In this document: positions 37,034 to 45,388 of the stretch, piece by piece
Numbering within the stretch: the stretch's first letter is position 1
Layout: each line of letters opens with the position of its first letter
Source of the DNA: Fabrea salina
Taxonomy: Eukaryota; Ciliophora; Heterotrichea; Heterotrichida; Fabreidae
Assembly: GCA_022984795.1 (NCBI GenBank)
Contig: JALIHJ010000043.1
Span: 62,001-126,000 of the forward strand
Direction of reading: 5' to 3'
DNA: 64,000 nt
The notes under the pieces: model-generated
What the model saw: only the letters and a program-made list of their open reading frames with translations
Database searches by the model: none
What the model was told of the DNA's origin: nothing
Translations under genes and position numbers: made by a program

Positions 37034-37711
37034 ATGGAAGACACAAGGAATACAAACAACGAAGAGTACCTCCAGCGACTCTTAGGCCCGATTTCGCGCT
37101 ACAGCAATAGTAGTCAGTCGAGTCCTATCGAAATATCTTTTCCTGTGAAACGAAGTAGGGAAGGCGAAAAGGGTTATGAACACTCAATATTTTTGGAGGC
37201 TCCTAGGGAGGAGTACTTATGCGGTTTTTGCAAACTCGTAGCTAAGATTCCACTAGAGTGCAGGAACTGTGGAAACTTATTCTGCGCAAGGTGCCTACCC
37301 ATGCCTAGTAGGCACTTCCGTGCTTACTCAGAGTTTCAGTGTCCTTCTTGTTCAGAAGCCTTAGTTCTGAAAGAACCCAGCAGAATCCTTAAAAACTTCA
37401 TTAAAGAACTCCCCGTCAGGTGCAAATACCACGCTAGAGGGTGCAACGAACGCCTTACTTTAGGAAGTCTGCCTTACCACAAGAAGTGCTGTGACTTCAA
37501 AAGTGTAGCGTGTGCCAACTGCGAACAGCCTGGGAACGCCAAAGAATTTTTGATGGTGAGGACCCAGCTAGACGGGAAGTCCATTTTGTACGTGTGTTCT
37601 GATCTTTGCAGCAAAGAGGTCAAGTTCAACCAACTGCTGAAAAACAAGAAGCTAGACATTGCTTTAGAAATGTACTATGAAGTTTTGGTTCAGAAGAACA
37701 AGCAAGATTAA
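37034..37711 (+). CDS. RING finger protein with TRAF-type zinc finger
   Basis: A 225-residue protein. A RING begins at LCGFCKLVAKIPLECRNCGNLFCARC (about residues 61-90) and closes with CPSC. A TRAF-like zinc finger follows (VRCKYHARGCNERLT, then HKKCCDF, VACANCEQPG). The C-terminus is helical. The layout suits a ubiquitin ligase or adaptor. There is no TRAF meprin (MATH) domain. Ciliates have many such RING-TRAF proteins of unknown targets. A second protein with TRAF-type fingers is at the right edge of the window. Confidence 0.85.
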   Translation: MEDTRNTNNEEYLQRLLGPISRYSNSSQSSPIEISFPVKRSREGEKGYEHSIFLEAPREEYLCGFCKLVAKIPLECRNCGNLFCARCLPMPSRHFRAYSEFQCPSCSEALVLKEPSRILKNFIKELPVRCKYHARGCNERLTLGSLPYHKKCCDFKSVACANCEQPGNAKEFLMVRTQLDGKSILYVCSDLCSKEVKFNQLLKNKKLDIALEMYYEVLVQKNKQD

Positions 37712-37778
37712 CTTAATAATCAGGTTCGCCTTTTGCGATCAGGAATCACTGGCAAAATTCATCATATAATAAATTGCA

Positions 37779-40151
37779 ATGGACCAGCAATTCCATATTC
37801 TAAGTGAACTTTCAGAGAGCCTTTTGGAAGAAGTTCCCCAAACCATGCTTAAAGTCAGGAGAAACATTAGTCACTTGTACACACTCTTAAACAACTTCAG
37901 TAAAAAGAACGCACACATACTTGCAGCTGCTGAACAAAAAGCGTGAGAACTACATAGGCGGGACTTCTTAGCTTCTACTAGTTACAACCCTTCAAGCATG
38001 AAGTCAATACTAGACAAACTAGCATTCCAAGCACAACAGTCTAAAGAAAAGGCCCAAGAACGCACAGACTTCCGGGGCCTTGAAGCCTATTTGGACAAAT
38101 TCAAGCGGTTAATGGTACAAGGAGTGCTGGACTCTTTAAACAGGCCCCAGTTCCACGGAACTTGGGGCACTTCTAACTGGGAAGGCATTAGGCAAAAAGT
38201 AGTTGACAGGAAAGGCTGGGACTACTTCACTCTGCCCACTCCTAAGCGCCAAAAGCCCACATGCAAAGCCCCTTTTTACTTACAAGCAGTGTCAAAGTTG
38301 TTCCACGCAAAGCTTTACCGCACAGAGAACTTTAAGTTTCTGCAGGAGCTTCTGTACATAGAAAGCACCAGAGAAAGGGACCTGGAGAGCTTTGACCTGG
38401 TTTGGAGTTTGTTAGAAAGACAAGTAGAGCACACTGCAAACAAAGACCCCGAAGACCTTGTTTACCAAGTCCTAGAAAACACCTGCAACTTCTTCCAGCA
38501 ACTCTTTGTGAAGAACCTTTTGTACTTAACTGGTTCTGACTCCCGAAACATCACTAAAAACGTTAAAAAGTACGTAGAAGACAGAATAAAGACTTTCCAG
38601 ACCTCAAGCAACGCTGAATTCGACGAAGAAGGAGAAGCTTACTGGGGAGTTCTGTACTTCTTGCTCAGAGGAGGCTGTTTAGACGAAGCCAAACACTACT
38701 CACAGTCGCATCCAGGCTTGCAGTGGATCAGTCGTTACTTAGAAAGCTACTTCAGAGGCCAAGGAGTTTTGGAAAACCAACTCATGCAAGACCTTTTAGA
38801 CGCGCTTGCAAGTCCAGACTTAATTGACGTGTTTAAAAAAGGAGTTTTGGTCATTCTGACTAGAAACAACTTAGAAGTGGACGAGTTGCAAGAAATATCT
38901 ATAGAAGACTACTTGTGGATTAAGCTCAAAATAGTCAACCCTGTTTCTGAAGAGGAGGCTTCTAACTTGGAAACAGGGTACTCCAACTACAACGTGTTGA
39001 CTTTGTCGGACTTCCAACAAACAGTTATAGAAACCAAACTAGAACACTTTGAAGGAGACAGAGTAGTGTACTGCTTGGCTTTAATAGGAAGCATGTGCAT
39101 GGGCGAAGCTGTTGAGTTCTTGTACAACCAAAACCTTTTGGACCAAGCAGTCCACTTAGCCATAGCTCTTTACCTCAACAACATGCTGCCTGTTTTCTAC
39201 CACGACTCTTCTCTTTTCGAGGACTTCGAAGGCATCAAGCACGTTAACTTCTGCAAACTGGTTTCACAGTACTCAGAACCTTTCTCCCACAGCTTGCCTA
39301 ACGAAGCCCTTAAGTACATTTCTTTGATGAACTCAACTAAAGCAGTGGTCAGTGAAGCCAGCAAACTAGTCATTGCCAATGAAAACTACCAAATCATCCT
39401 TAACACCGAAGTTTATATTTTTTCGTCTTACTTCAGACAAATCGTTGGCGAAAACATCTACAAAGAGTGCGTAGAAGCTGTGGCAGAGTACGCTGCTAAC
39501 CACAAAGCCCCTGAAGCAGTTGAACTCTTCAACATGATCCAGGACTTCCCCAAGATTCTGGAAACTTGGGTTCTTGAACTCAAAAGCGAACTTAAAACCT
39601 TAGAAGGCCAGTGGCGTGAAGAGGTTTCTAAAGGCTGGAAGCTCAAAGAAGAACGCGGGCAGTTCCAGCGGTGTTCTTATGTTAGAAAGAAGTACCCAGG
39701 GCTTTACAACGAACTGCAGTCCAAAAACATATTCCAGCACTTCCCTGACTTAGACAAGGCCATCCAAGTTCTAGAAGAATTCTTGAACGTGTACTTGGCG
39801 CTTTCAAAGCGGTACCTCAGACAAAGTATGTCTTTGCTAGCAGCTACAGGTTTGTTCCCGATTAGGCCTTTGTCAAGGCGTTCAGAGATCCCTGAAAAAA
39901 TCAAGTCACTCCACAAACTAGTTAAAGAAGAGATCCCTGACATGGTCTTCACAGGAATCGAAGTGCACTCTATACTGGTGAACATGGTTCAGCCTCCAGA
40001 GCAGCACGAACTCAAAGACGACCTAAAAGACTTACTTATGTTCTTTGGGGAAGTAGGTGAGTACCTGAAAGGAAACATACAAGCTGAAGCCCGCATCAAA
40101 GACTTAGAAAGCTATGTGATAGATATTAAAGGAAAACTAGTCTTAATATAA
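37779..40151 (+). CDS. Nucleoporin NUP93/NIC96, two exons
   Basis: Exons 37779-37942 and 37958-40151 give 785 residues. A 15-nt intron (GTGAGAACTACATAG) removes an in-frame TGA; the joined sequence EQKARDFLASTSYNP matches the start of the conserved Nic96 region. The body is an alpha-solenoid with the family signature YWGVLYFLLRGGCLDEA, and EFLYN, VHLAIALYLNN. NUP93/Nic96 is an inner-ring scaffold of the nuclear pore that binds NUP205/188 and NUP62. The protein is a little shorter than yeast Nic96 (839). It converges on a small basic gene, 5 bp away. Confidence 0.9.
37943..37957 (+). other. 15-nt intron in the NUP93 gene
   Basis: GTGAGAACTACATAG, the only one of the three with GTGAG rather than GTAAG. 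The TGA it carries would otherwise look like a reassigned codon. T9-A10 is conserved. Confidence 0.93.
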
Positions 40152-40156
40152 TTAAC

Positions 40157-40543
40157 TCAAAGGTACTTTCTCAAGTTTCTTTTCTTAATAACGGCTCCGT
40201 ACACCTGCTGAAGCTTAGGCAGAGTGCCTACTAAATTGGACTTAAAAGAAAAAGCAGGTCTGTGCAAACTCTTGGTCCTTTTTCGGGAGTTCCTGCCTAA
40301 GCCTTCCACTTTTACTTCTAAAGGAAAAACGTTCCGCTTACTCAGCCACAAAGAGTCGTTGATGCACCCTTGCAACTTCTTTTTAACAGATAAAATTCCG
40401 GGGAGTTTCGGTTCGGGTGTTCGATTTTGGTGGATGTTAGGTAGTTTCTTTTTAGGAGTTTTTACAACTTCTTCACTGAGTTCCAAAATTCCTTTCCTGG
40501 CTTTTTTTGACTCCCTTAAATACTTTACAAGTTCTTCAGTCAT
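40157..40543 (-). CDS. Small basic protein, unknown
   Basis: A 128-residue protein rich in Lys and Arg (VKTPKKKLPNIHQNRTPEPK, RNSRKRTKSLHRP) with no recognised domain. It ends in TGA. It fits neatly between the stops of NUP93 (5 bp) and LKR (18 bp), and AAAT precedes its ATG; the opposite-strand open frame here would overrun the LKR gene, so the minus strand is preferred. It could be a nuclear or cytoskeletal accessory protein (inference). Confidence 0.65.
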   Translation of the reverse strand: MTEELVKYLRESKKARKGILELSEEVVKTPKKKLPNIHQNRTPEPKLPGILSVKKKLQGCINDSLWLSKRNVFPLEVKVEGLGRNSRKRTKSLHRPAFSFKSNLVGTLPKLQQVYGAVIKKRNLRKYL

Positions 40544-40561
40544 ATTTGCATGTTTAACTAC

Positions 40562-42034
40562 TTATATAGAGTTAAAAGCTTCTTTAAGCTTGCCTAGTGC
40601 CTTTTTGAAGGCTTCAGACACTTCCATGTGCCCAAAGGAAGCGTTTTCGATGTCGTCTAGTAAGTCGGGCTTTTCTTCAAGGATTTGAGCTACAATGTTT
40701 TTAGAAGCTTTGTTGCCATTAGAGTCTGAGCGCATCTGCTGAATATAGGTGAATGCAGGAGTGAGTTCTCCCCTGCATGCTATCACAGCTTTAGATATCT
40801 CAGACCTTACTTTCAAGCTCATCAAAGGAACTTCAGGGTCCACAGAGGCCAATTCTGTGATCATAGGCATAAGTTTCTTCCCAAAGTACTGGGAAGCGTC
40901 CCTAGGGAGTTCTGAAGGCAAAAAGTCCATACTATGATACAGCAAAGAATCCACAGCGTACTTTTCAAGGAAAGAGTGCACTTTATCTCCCTCTGCTTCG
41001 TACAGATAAAAGGGACTTTCAGGTGTCGTAAATTTCCGACAGAACTCAACTCCGCCTGAAAGGTCGCAAGAAATGTCGCAGACTCCCAGTAAGCGTGAGT
41101 CGCCTCCTAGAATGTCTTCTCTCTTAAGCAGCTGTGGACTTAAAGGTTCCCAGTAAGTAGTGTGGACTACTACTGAAAGTTTTTTGGCGTACTTTGTTCC
41201 AAAGATCGCTTTGTATTCCCCAGGATAGTTCCTGTACTCCTCCCGGTCAAAGGTCCCAGTAGTTCTATTCTCAACAAGGTGCGAAGTTCCGAAAACTACC
41301 ACGTACACTTTATGCTTAGCCTGGCTGCCTGGGTTAAAGTTTTCAAGGTCCTCAGGAGATATGAACTCGTGGGGAAGTTGCTTGAGTATTTTCTGGGCGC
41401 CCTGGGAGCACCTTCCAGTGCCTGTTATGCCAAAGATCATAGGCACTAGCTGGTCTGGAAGGCCTTCAGTTTCTATCAAATCTCCGACTTGTTTAAGGGC
41501 CTCCAAAGCATTACTTAGACTGGGGTAGTTGTAACTCATGCCCAGGTAAATAAAAGGAGAACTGATTTGACGCATCAACAGGAACTTACCCAGTCCTTGC
41601 AGGAAGTCGATCGTTCCAGCATTTCCCGCGAACTTCCCAAAAGCTACCACGCGCTGGTTGTTTTCGTCAACAATGCACTCGTAGTCAATCAAAGTGACAT
41701 TTTTGGCAAGAACTGAGTCCAGCATGGGCATGTTATAGGGCTGGGCCTTGATTACGTGCGAGAAAAACATGTAGTTCCTGTTAGGAATTAGGCTTTCGGA
41801 TGGAACTTCTTTGATCCCAATTATGAGACTGGCTGAGGAAATGTCTTCGGTCACTTCGGCGCCAACTTTTTGGTACTCAGAATCAGAGTAGCAACGGAGA
41901 CTTGAGGACTCGACTAGGACTTTAATGCCGCTCTGCACGAGTTTTTGGACTTGCTGAGGAGTCAGGGCTACTCTTCGCTCCCAAATCGACTTATTTTCCT
42001 TCCTTAATCCGATCACACCACGTTCGCCGTACAT
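40562..42034 (-). CDS. Lysine-ketoglutarate reductase (LKR half of AASS), stand-alone
   Basis: A 490-residue protein that matches the N-terminal half of the bifunctional AASS/LKR-SDH enzyme: GVIGLRKENKSIWERRVALTP at the start, SHVIKAQPYNM, FGKFAGNAGTIDFLQGLG, and GITGTGRCSQGAQKIL as the central nucleotide-related segment. It lacks the saccharopine dehydrogenase half. The reaction joins lysine and 2-oxoglutarate to saccharopine with NADPH, the first step of lysine breakdown. The second half must be encoded elsewhere or be missing; plants also make a free LKR form. There is no clear mitochondrial presequence. The start is flanked by AATAAAT. Confidence 0.88.
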   Translation of the reverse strand: MYGERGVIGLRKENKSIWERRVALTPQQVQKLVQSGIKVLVESSSLRCYSDSEYQKVGAEVTEDISSASLIIGIKEVPSESLIPNRNYMFFSHVIKAQPYNMPMLDSVLAKNVTLIDYECIVDENNQRVVAFGKFAGNAGTIDFLQGLGKFLLMRQISSPFIYLGMSYNYPSLSNALEALKQVGDLIETEGLPDQLVPMIFGITGTGRCSQGAQKILKQLPHEFISPEDLENFNPGSQAKHKVYVVVFGTSHLVENRTTGTFDREEYRNYPGEYKAIFGTKYAKKLSVVVHTTYWEPLSPQLLKREDILGGDSRLLGVCDISCDLSGGVEFCRKFTTPESPFYLYEAEGDKVHSFLEKYAVDSLLYHSMDFLPSELPRDASQYFGKKLMPMITELASVDPEVPLMSLKVRSEISKAVIACRGELTPAFTYIQQMRSDSNGNKASKNIVAQILEEKPDLLDDIENASFGHMEVSEAFKKALGKLKEAFNSI

Positions 42035-42196
42035 ATTTATTACAAAAGTATGGTTGGATTAGAACAAGGGGTTGAACTTTGCGTGATTAAAGTTGTTTTA
42101 GCAGTTTTATGTTTTTTGGTTCTTGAAAAGTCAAGTTAAACAGTAGATTGGGTAAAACTAAAAACCTAATTAAATTGGCGGGCTAAGTAGTAAATT

Positions 42197-42213
42197 ACTT
42201 TCAGACTGAAAGT
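42197..42213. repeat. 17-nt perfect palindrome
   Basis: ACTTTCAG, a central A, then CTGAAAGT. In RNA it would need a larger loop than one base to fold fully, so a protein-binding site is as likely as a hairpin. Confidence 0.6.
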
Positions 42214-42345
42214 TACTTGGGATTTAATTAGTTGCTTTTCTAAGTTGAGATGAAATAGAAAGCTTTATGATCGGAGTAGCTAGTGAACTAAGAACTGAGG
42301 TCTCTGTGAAAGAGTTTGAATAAGTTATACTTAAGTTAGAAGGTA

Positions 42346-42558
42346 ATGCATGTATCAAAAGAATTTTCTGTTCCGAGCTTCGAAATTGATCTTATTAACC
42401 TTATGGGTATTGTGGTCCCTTCTGTGATCACTACAGTCGCAAAAGTAAACAGAGGAATTGATAATCGCAATAGTGCTCAATTCCTATACAGTGTTCTCTC
42501 TTACCCATTTATTTGTTTCAACAAGCTACTCTCGAATTACTCAGAAACAAGAACTTAA
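42346..42558 (+). CDS. Possible small open frame, 70 codons
   Basis: ATG to TAA encodes a mixed hydrophobic peptide (INLMGIVVPSVITTV, FLYSVLSYPFICFNKLL). No family is recognised. It is the only candidate gene in the gap. Its codon choice is not clearly like the neighbours (fewer of the C-ending and AAG codons seen in long genes), so it may be chance. Confidence 0.2.
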   Translation: MHVSKEFSVPSFEIDLINLMGIVVPSVITTVAKVNRGIDNRNSAQFLYSVLSYPFICFNKLLSNYSETRT

Positions 42559-42574
42559 TATTTTAGAGTATAAA

Positions 42575-43615
42575 CTAATAGAACAAAACTAAATTAAATG
42601 ACCATGCACTAGTGGTATCATTTCTCAGTAGTTGAATTTGTTCACCCTTAGCAAGGTCCCAAACTCTAACTGAATTGTCTAGAAAACCACTTCCAGACGC
42701 CAAGTACTTGTTGTCACTTGACAAACTGATCGAAATTATGAACCCAGTGTGCCTTCTTAATACTTGAATAGTTTCTCCAGAGGTAAGACTCCAGACCCTA
42801 ATGGTTTTGTCCCTACTTGCCGAAACTACAAACTGTTCGTCGCTTGAAATAGCCAATAGTCGGACACAACCATCATGTCCTTCAAGCACTCTAATCTGTT
42901 CTCCAGAAGTCAGATTCCACACTCTAACAGTGTAGTCACTGCTTCCAGAAACAATATACGAGTCATTTTTAGAAATGGCTACTGAAAGAACACGACCTTT
43001 ATGGCCTCTAAGCACTCTAAAAACTTTTCCAGTAGTTAAAATCCACACTCTGAGTGTCTTGTCGTCACTCCCAGAAACAAGGAACTCTTCCTTGTTCGAG
43101 ATCGCCACTGACCAAATAGCGTCTCTGTGGCCTCTAAGCACCTTAACTGTTTTTCCAGAAACTAGACTCCATACTCTGAGTGTTCTGTCTTGACCTCCAG
43201 AGACCAAATACTCATTCTTACTAGAAATAGCTGCACAGTATGCCCAGCCGATATGGCCCTTGAGTACGTGAATCATTTGTCCAGTCGTCAGATTCCTTAC
43301 TAGAACGCCAGAACCAGCAGTACCAGAAGCAAGTACATCCTTTTTTTTAGACACATCAATGCACCAGAAGTTATGGTCCTCCAAAACTCTGGTTTCTCTG
43401 AAAATAGGTTTCTTTATTTCAGAGTGGAAAGAAGCTTCGTAGAACTGCTTGTTAACCCTTGCGACTCTAACTACTTCCTTGAATCTCAGGAACTTAAACA
43501 CTTCCAAAATGGGTCTGAGATTGCCTACTCCTTCAAAGTTGAAGAGCTTTTTAGGGTTTCTCCAAATTCGAATAGTGTTATCGTAAATTGCACTCATATT
43601 AGGGCAGGGTTCCAT
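42575..43615 (-). CDS. F-box-like WD40 repeat protein
   Basis: A 346-residue protein. Residues 28-62 (LRPILEVFKFLRFKEVVRVARVNKQFYEASF) resemble a divergent F-box. Residues 75-335 hold about six WD40 repeats of highly similar wording (KYLASGSGFLDNSVRVWDLA, EYLVSGGQDRTLRVWSLVSGKTVKVLRGH). An F-box with WD40 would recruit substrates to an SCF ubiquitin ligase. The strong likeness of the repeats to each other, including in DNA, suggests recent repeat expansion. It could start at Met1 or Met7 (MSAIYDN). The stop is TAG. Confidence 0.82.
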   Translation of the reverse strand: MEPCPNMSAIYDNTIRIWRNPKKLFNFEGVGNLRPILEVFKFLRFKEVVRVARVNKQFYEASFHSEIKKPIFRETRVLEDHNFWCIDVSKKKDVLASGTAGSGVLVRNLTTGQMIHVLKGHIGWAYCAAISSKNEYLVSGGQDRTLRVWSLVSGKTVKVLRGHRDAIWSVAISNKEEFLVSGSDDKTLRVWILTTGKVFRVLRGHKGRVLSVAISKNDSYIVSGSSDYTVRVWNLTSGEQIRVLEGHDGCVRLLAISSDEQFVVSASRDKTIRVWSLTSGETIQVLRRHTGFIISISLSSDNKYLASGSGFLDNSVRVWDLAKGEQIQLLRNDTTSAWSFNLVLFY

Positions 43616-43696
43616 TTATTAGCAATAAACTTTTGAACAAACAATTTTCATAGAAATTTTTAATGAGGTAAATGAGACTCTAAATTAACTAGTTCT

Positions 43697-45364
43697 TTAA
43701 AAGACTCTGCATTCCTTTTTCATTGTTTCACGGAGCACTTCTAAGTTATTGCGTGTAATGTGTCTAGTAGGACAATTAATTGCTTCTTTTATGCTTAAAC
43801 TTTTCTGAAGACAGTCCTCTGCCTTTGAGTAGTTTTTTGTGTTGCAGTAAAGTAGTCCTAAATTGTTGTACGTAGTGGCTAAGTCAGAGGTTCTGGGAAT
43901 TGAAAATTTCCTTATCTCTAGTGACTTAATGTAGTAATGTTCTGCCTTTGAGTAGTTTTTTGTGTCGCAGTAAAGTAGTCCTAAATTGTTGTACGTAGTG
44001 GCTAAGTCAGTGCTTCCAGGAAATACAGTCTCCTTGATCCTTGCACTTCTTAAATAGCACTGTTCAGCTTTAGCATACTCTTGTATGTTATAATAAGCGA
44101 CTCCTAAATGATCCAAACAAAATGCCTTTTCTGGGTTAAGTTCATCTATTTCTAGGACAACTGATTGGATTTCCCGGCACAGAACACTGCGTATTTCAGA
44201 CTGATTAGCTAGAAAGATACTTTTAGCTTTTAATTCTTGGATTCTCTGGTGTTCTGCTTCCTGGTTAAGGTCTTTAGACTGTTCAAAGTCACTTGAAGGA
44301 ACAACTGCTTGCTTTTCATGGTCTTCTTTGGTTTTTTGAAGTTCTTTTGTAAGAGAAGCAATTCTTTGGTTGAGTTCTCGAAGCTTTTGGTTTTTGGACT
44401 GTTCAAGATCAGCCAAATCTTTGTAAGAAGAGATTCTTTGCTGCTCCATTTGGGTTCTTAGTTCGTTTAGTTGTTTATTCTGTTTATCATAGTTTTGCTT
44501 AGTCTTTTGAAGTTCCTTTCTAAGAGGAGCAATTCTTTTTTCGTGTTCTTGAATTGTTTGGCCTCTTTGCTTTACCTGATTTTTTAGTTCTTCGACCTCT
44601 TTATAATAGTTTTCTTTGGTCTTTTGAAGTTCCTTTCTCAGAGGACCAATTCTTTTTTCGTGTTCTTGGATTGTTTGGCCTCTTTGCTTTACTTGGCTTA
44701 CTAGCTCCTGGAGTTCTCTTTCATAGTCTTGTTTGGTATTTTGAAGTTCGTTTTCCAGAGCAGAAATTCTTTGGTCTTTAACTTGTTCAATTTCACTTAG
44801 TTTTTTACTAGAAGAAACTCTTTGCTGCTCCAACTGAGTTGTTAGTTGTTTCCTCTGTTTATCGTAGTTTTGTTTGGCCTTTTGAAGTTCCTTTTTCAGA
44901 GGGGTAATTCTTTTCTGGTGTTCTTGGATTGTGTGGCCTCTCTGCTTAACTTGGTTTACTAATTCTTTGAGTTGGCTTTCATAGACTTGTTTGGTTCTTT
45001 GAAGTTCATTTTTGAGAGAATCAATTCTTTGGTTGAGTTCATCAATTATTTCACTTTTAGATCGGTCTTTTTCAGTCGCTTTACTTAGTTGTTCAGCAGC
45101 AATTCCTTTCGCAGAACCCAACTGAATGAATAGTTGCTGGGGTTGGATCTGCTCTAGAATATTTTTAGTATGCTTGTTATCTGGTTCTTCCCTAAGCTGC
45201 TTCAACTGAGCAAGTTGTTCAGAAACTAGTTTTTGGATATTTGAGATGGCCTTTTCAGCTTCCTGGATTACTTCTCTTTTCTTTTGAGAAATCAAAGAAA
45301 GCACTTCATCCAGTTCATTAATGTGGCTATACTCACACCTACAAGCAACTTCGTAAGTTTCCAT
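43697..45364 (-). CDS. Long coiled-coil protein with C-terminal kinesin-light-chain-type TPRs
   Basis: A 555-residue protein. Residues 20-395 are coiled coil with tandem 39-residue units (VKQRGQTIQEHEKRIAPLRK). Residues 425-540 are three 41-42-residue TPRs of kinesin light chain/NPHP3 type (ATTYNNLGLLYCDTKNYSKAEHYYIKSLEIRK). There is no motor domain. It may be a cargo adaptor or scaffold. Two of the TPRs share 69 of 70 bases (43818-43887 and 43941-44010), so one copied the other recently. The start is preceded by TTATA. Confidence 0.85.
   Translation of the reverse strand: METYEVACRCEYSHINELDEVLSLISQKKREVIQEAEKAISNIQKLVSEQLAQLKQLREEPDNKHTKNILEQIQPQQLFIQLGSAKGIAAEQLSKATEKDRSKSEIIDELNQRIDSLKNELQRTKQVYESQLKELVNQVKQRGHTIQEHQKRITPLKKELQKAKQNYDKQRKQLTTQLEQQRVSSSKKLSEIEQVKDQRISALENELQNTKQDYERELQELVSQVKQRGQTIQEHEKRIGPLRKELQKTKENYYKEVEELKNQVKQRGQTIQEHEKRIAPLRKELQKTKQNYDKQNKQLNELRTQMEQQRISSYKDLADLEQSKNQKLRELNQRIASLTKELQKTKEDHEKQAVVPSSDFEQSKDLNQEAEHQRIQELKAKSIFLANQSEIRSVLCREIQSVVLEIDELNPEKAFCLDHLGVAYYNIQEYAKAEQCYLRSARIKETVFPGSTDLATTYNNLGLLYCDTKNYSKAEHYYIKSLEIRKFSIPRTSDLATTYNNLGLLYCNTKNYSKAEDCLQKSLSIKEAINCPTRHITRNNLEVLRETMKKECRVF
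43818..44010 (-). repeat. Recent tandem duplication of a TPR, 123-bp period
   Basis: Copies at 43818-43887 and 43941-44010 differ by one base in 70, changing Asn to Asp in LLYC[ND]TKNYSKAE. Outside the 70 bp the similarity drops. Confidence 0.85.
44511..45006 (-). repeat. 117-bp coding repeats in the coiled coil
   Basis: At least three units (about 44511-44628, 44629-44745 and 44889-45006) of 39 codons share the VKQRG-TIQEH-KRI-PL-KELQK frame. They make a regular coiled coil whose length could change by unequal exchange. Confidence 0.75.
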
Positions 45365-45388
45365 TATAACTAAGAAGTACTTATATTA

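Larger units (their letters stand above)
42035..42574. other. 540-bp gap, the longest non-coding stretch
   Basis: This is about twenty times the typical spacer. I see no tRNA, snRNA or rRNA. It holds a 17-nt palindrome ACTTTCAG-A-CTGAAAGT at 42197-42213 and a weak 70-codon frame (42346-42558, listed separately). A non-coding RNA, a replication origin or a decayed gene are all possible. Confidence 0.5.

Noticed and set aside
37943-37957. In-frame TGA as a sense codon (reassigned stop) in NUP93
   Set aside because: The TGA lies inside a 15-nt GT...AG block whose removal gives the conserved ARDFLAS start; elsewhere TGA ends four genes.
40224-40688. A 154-codon plus-strand frame opposite the small basic gene
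   Set aside because: It would run into the conserved LKR coding sequence; the minus frame fits the spacers and has an A/T block before its ATG.
42240-42300. C/D-box snoRNA in the 540-bp gap
   Set aside because: GAGATGAAA and CTGA are present but no proper RUGAUGA box with flanking pairing is seen.
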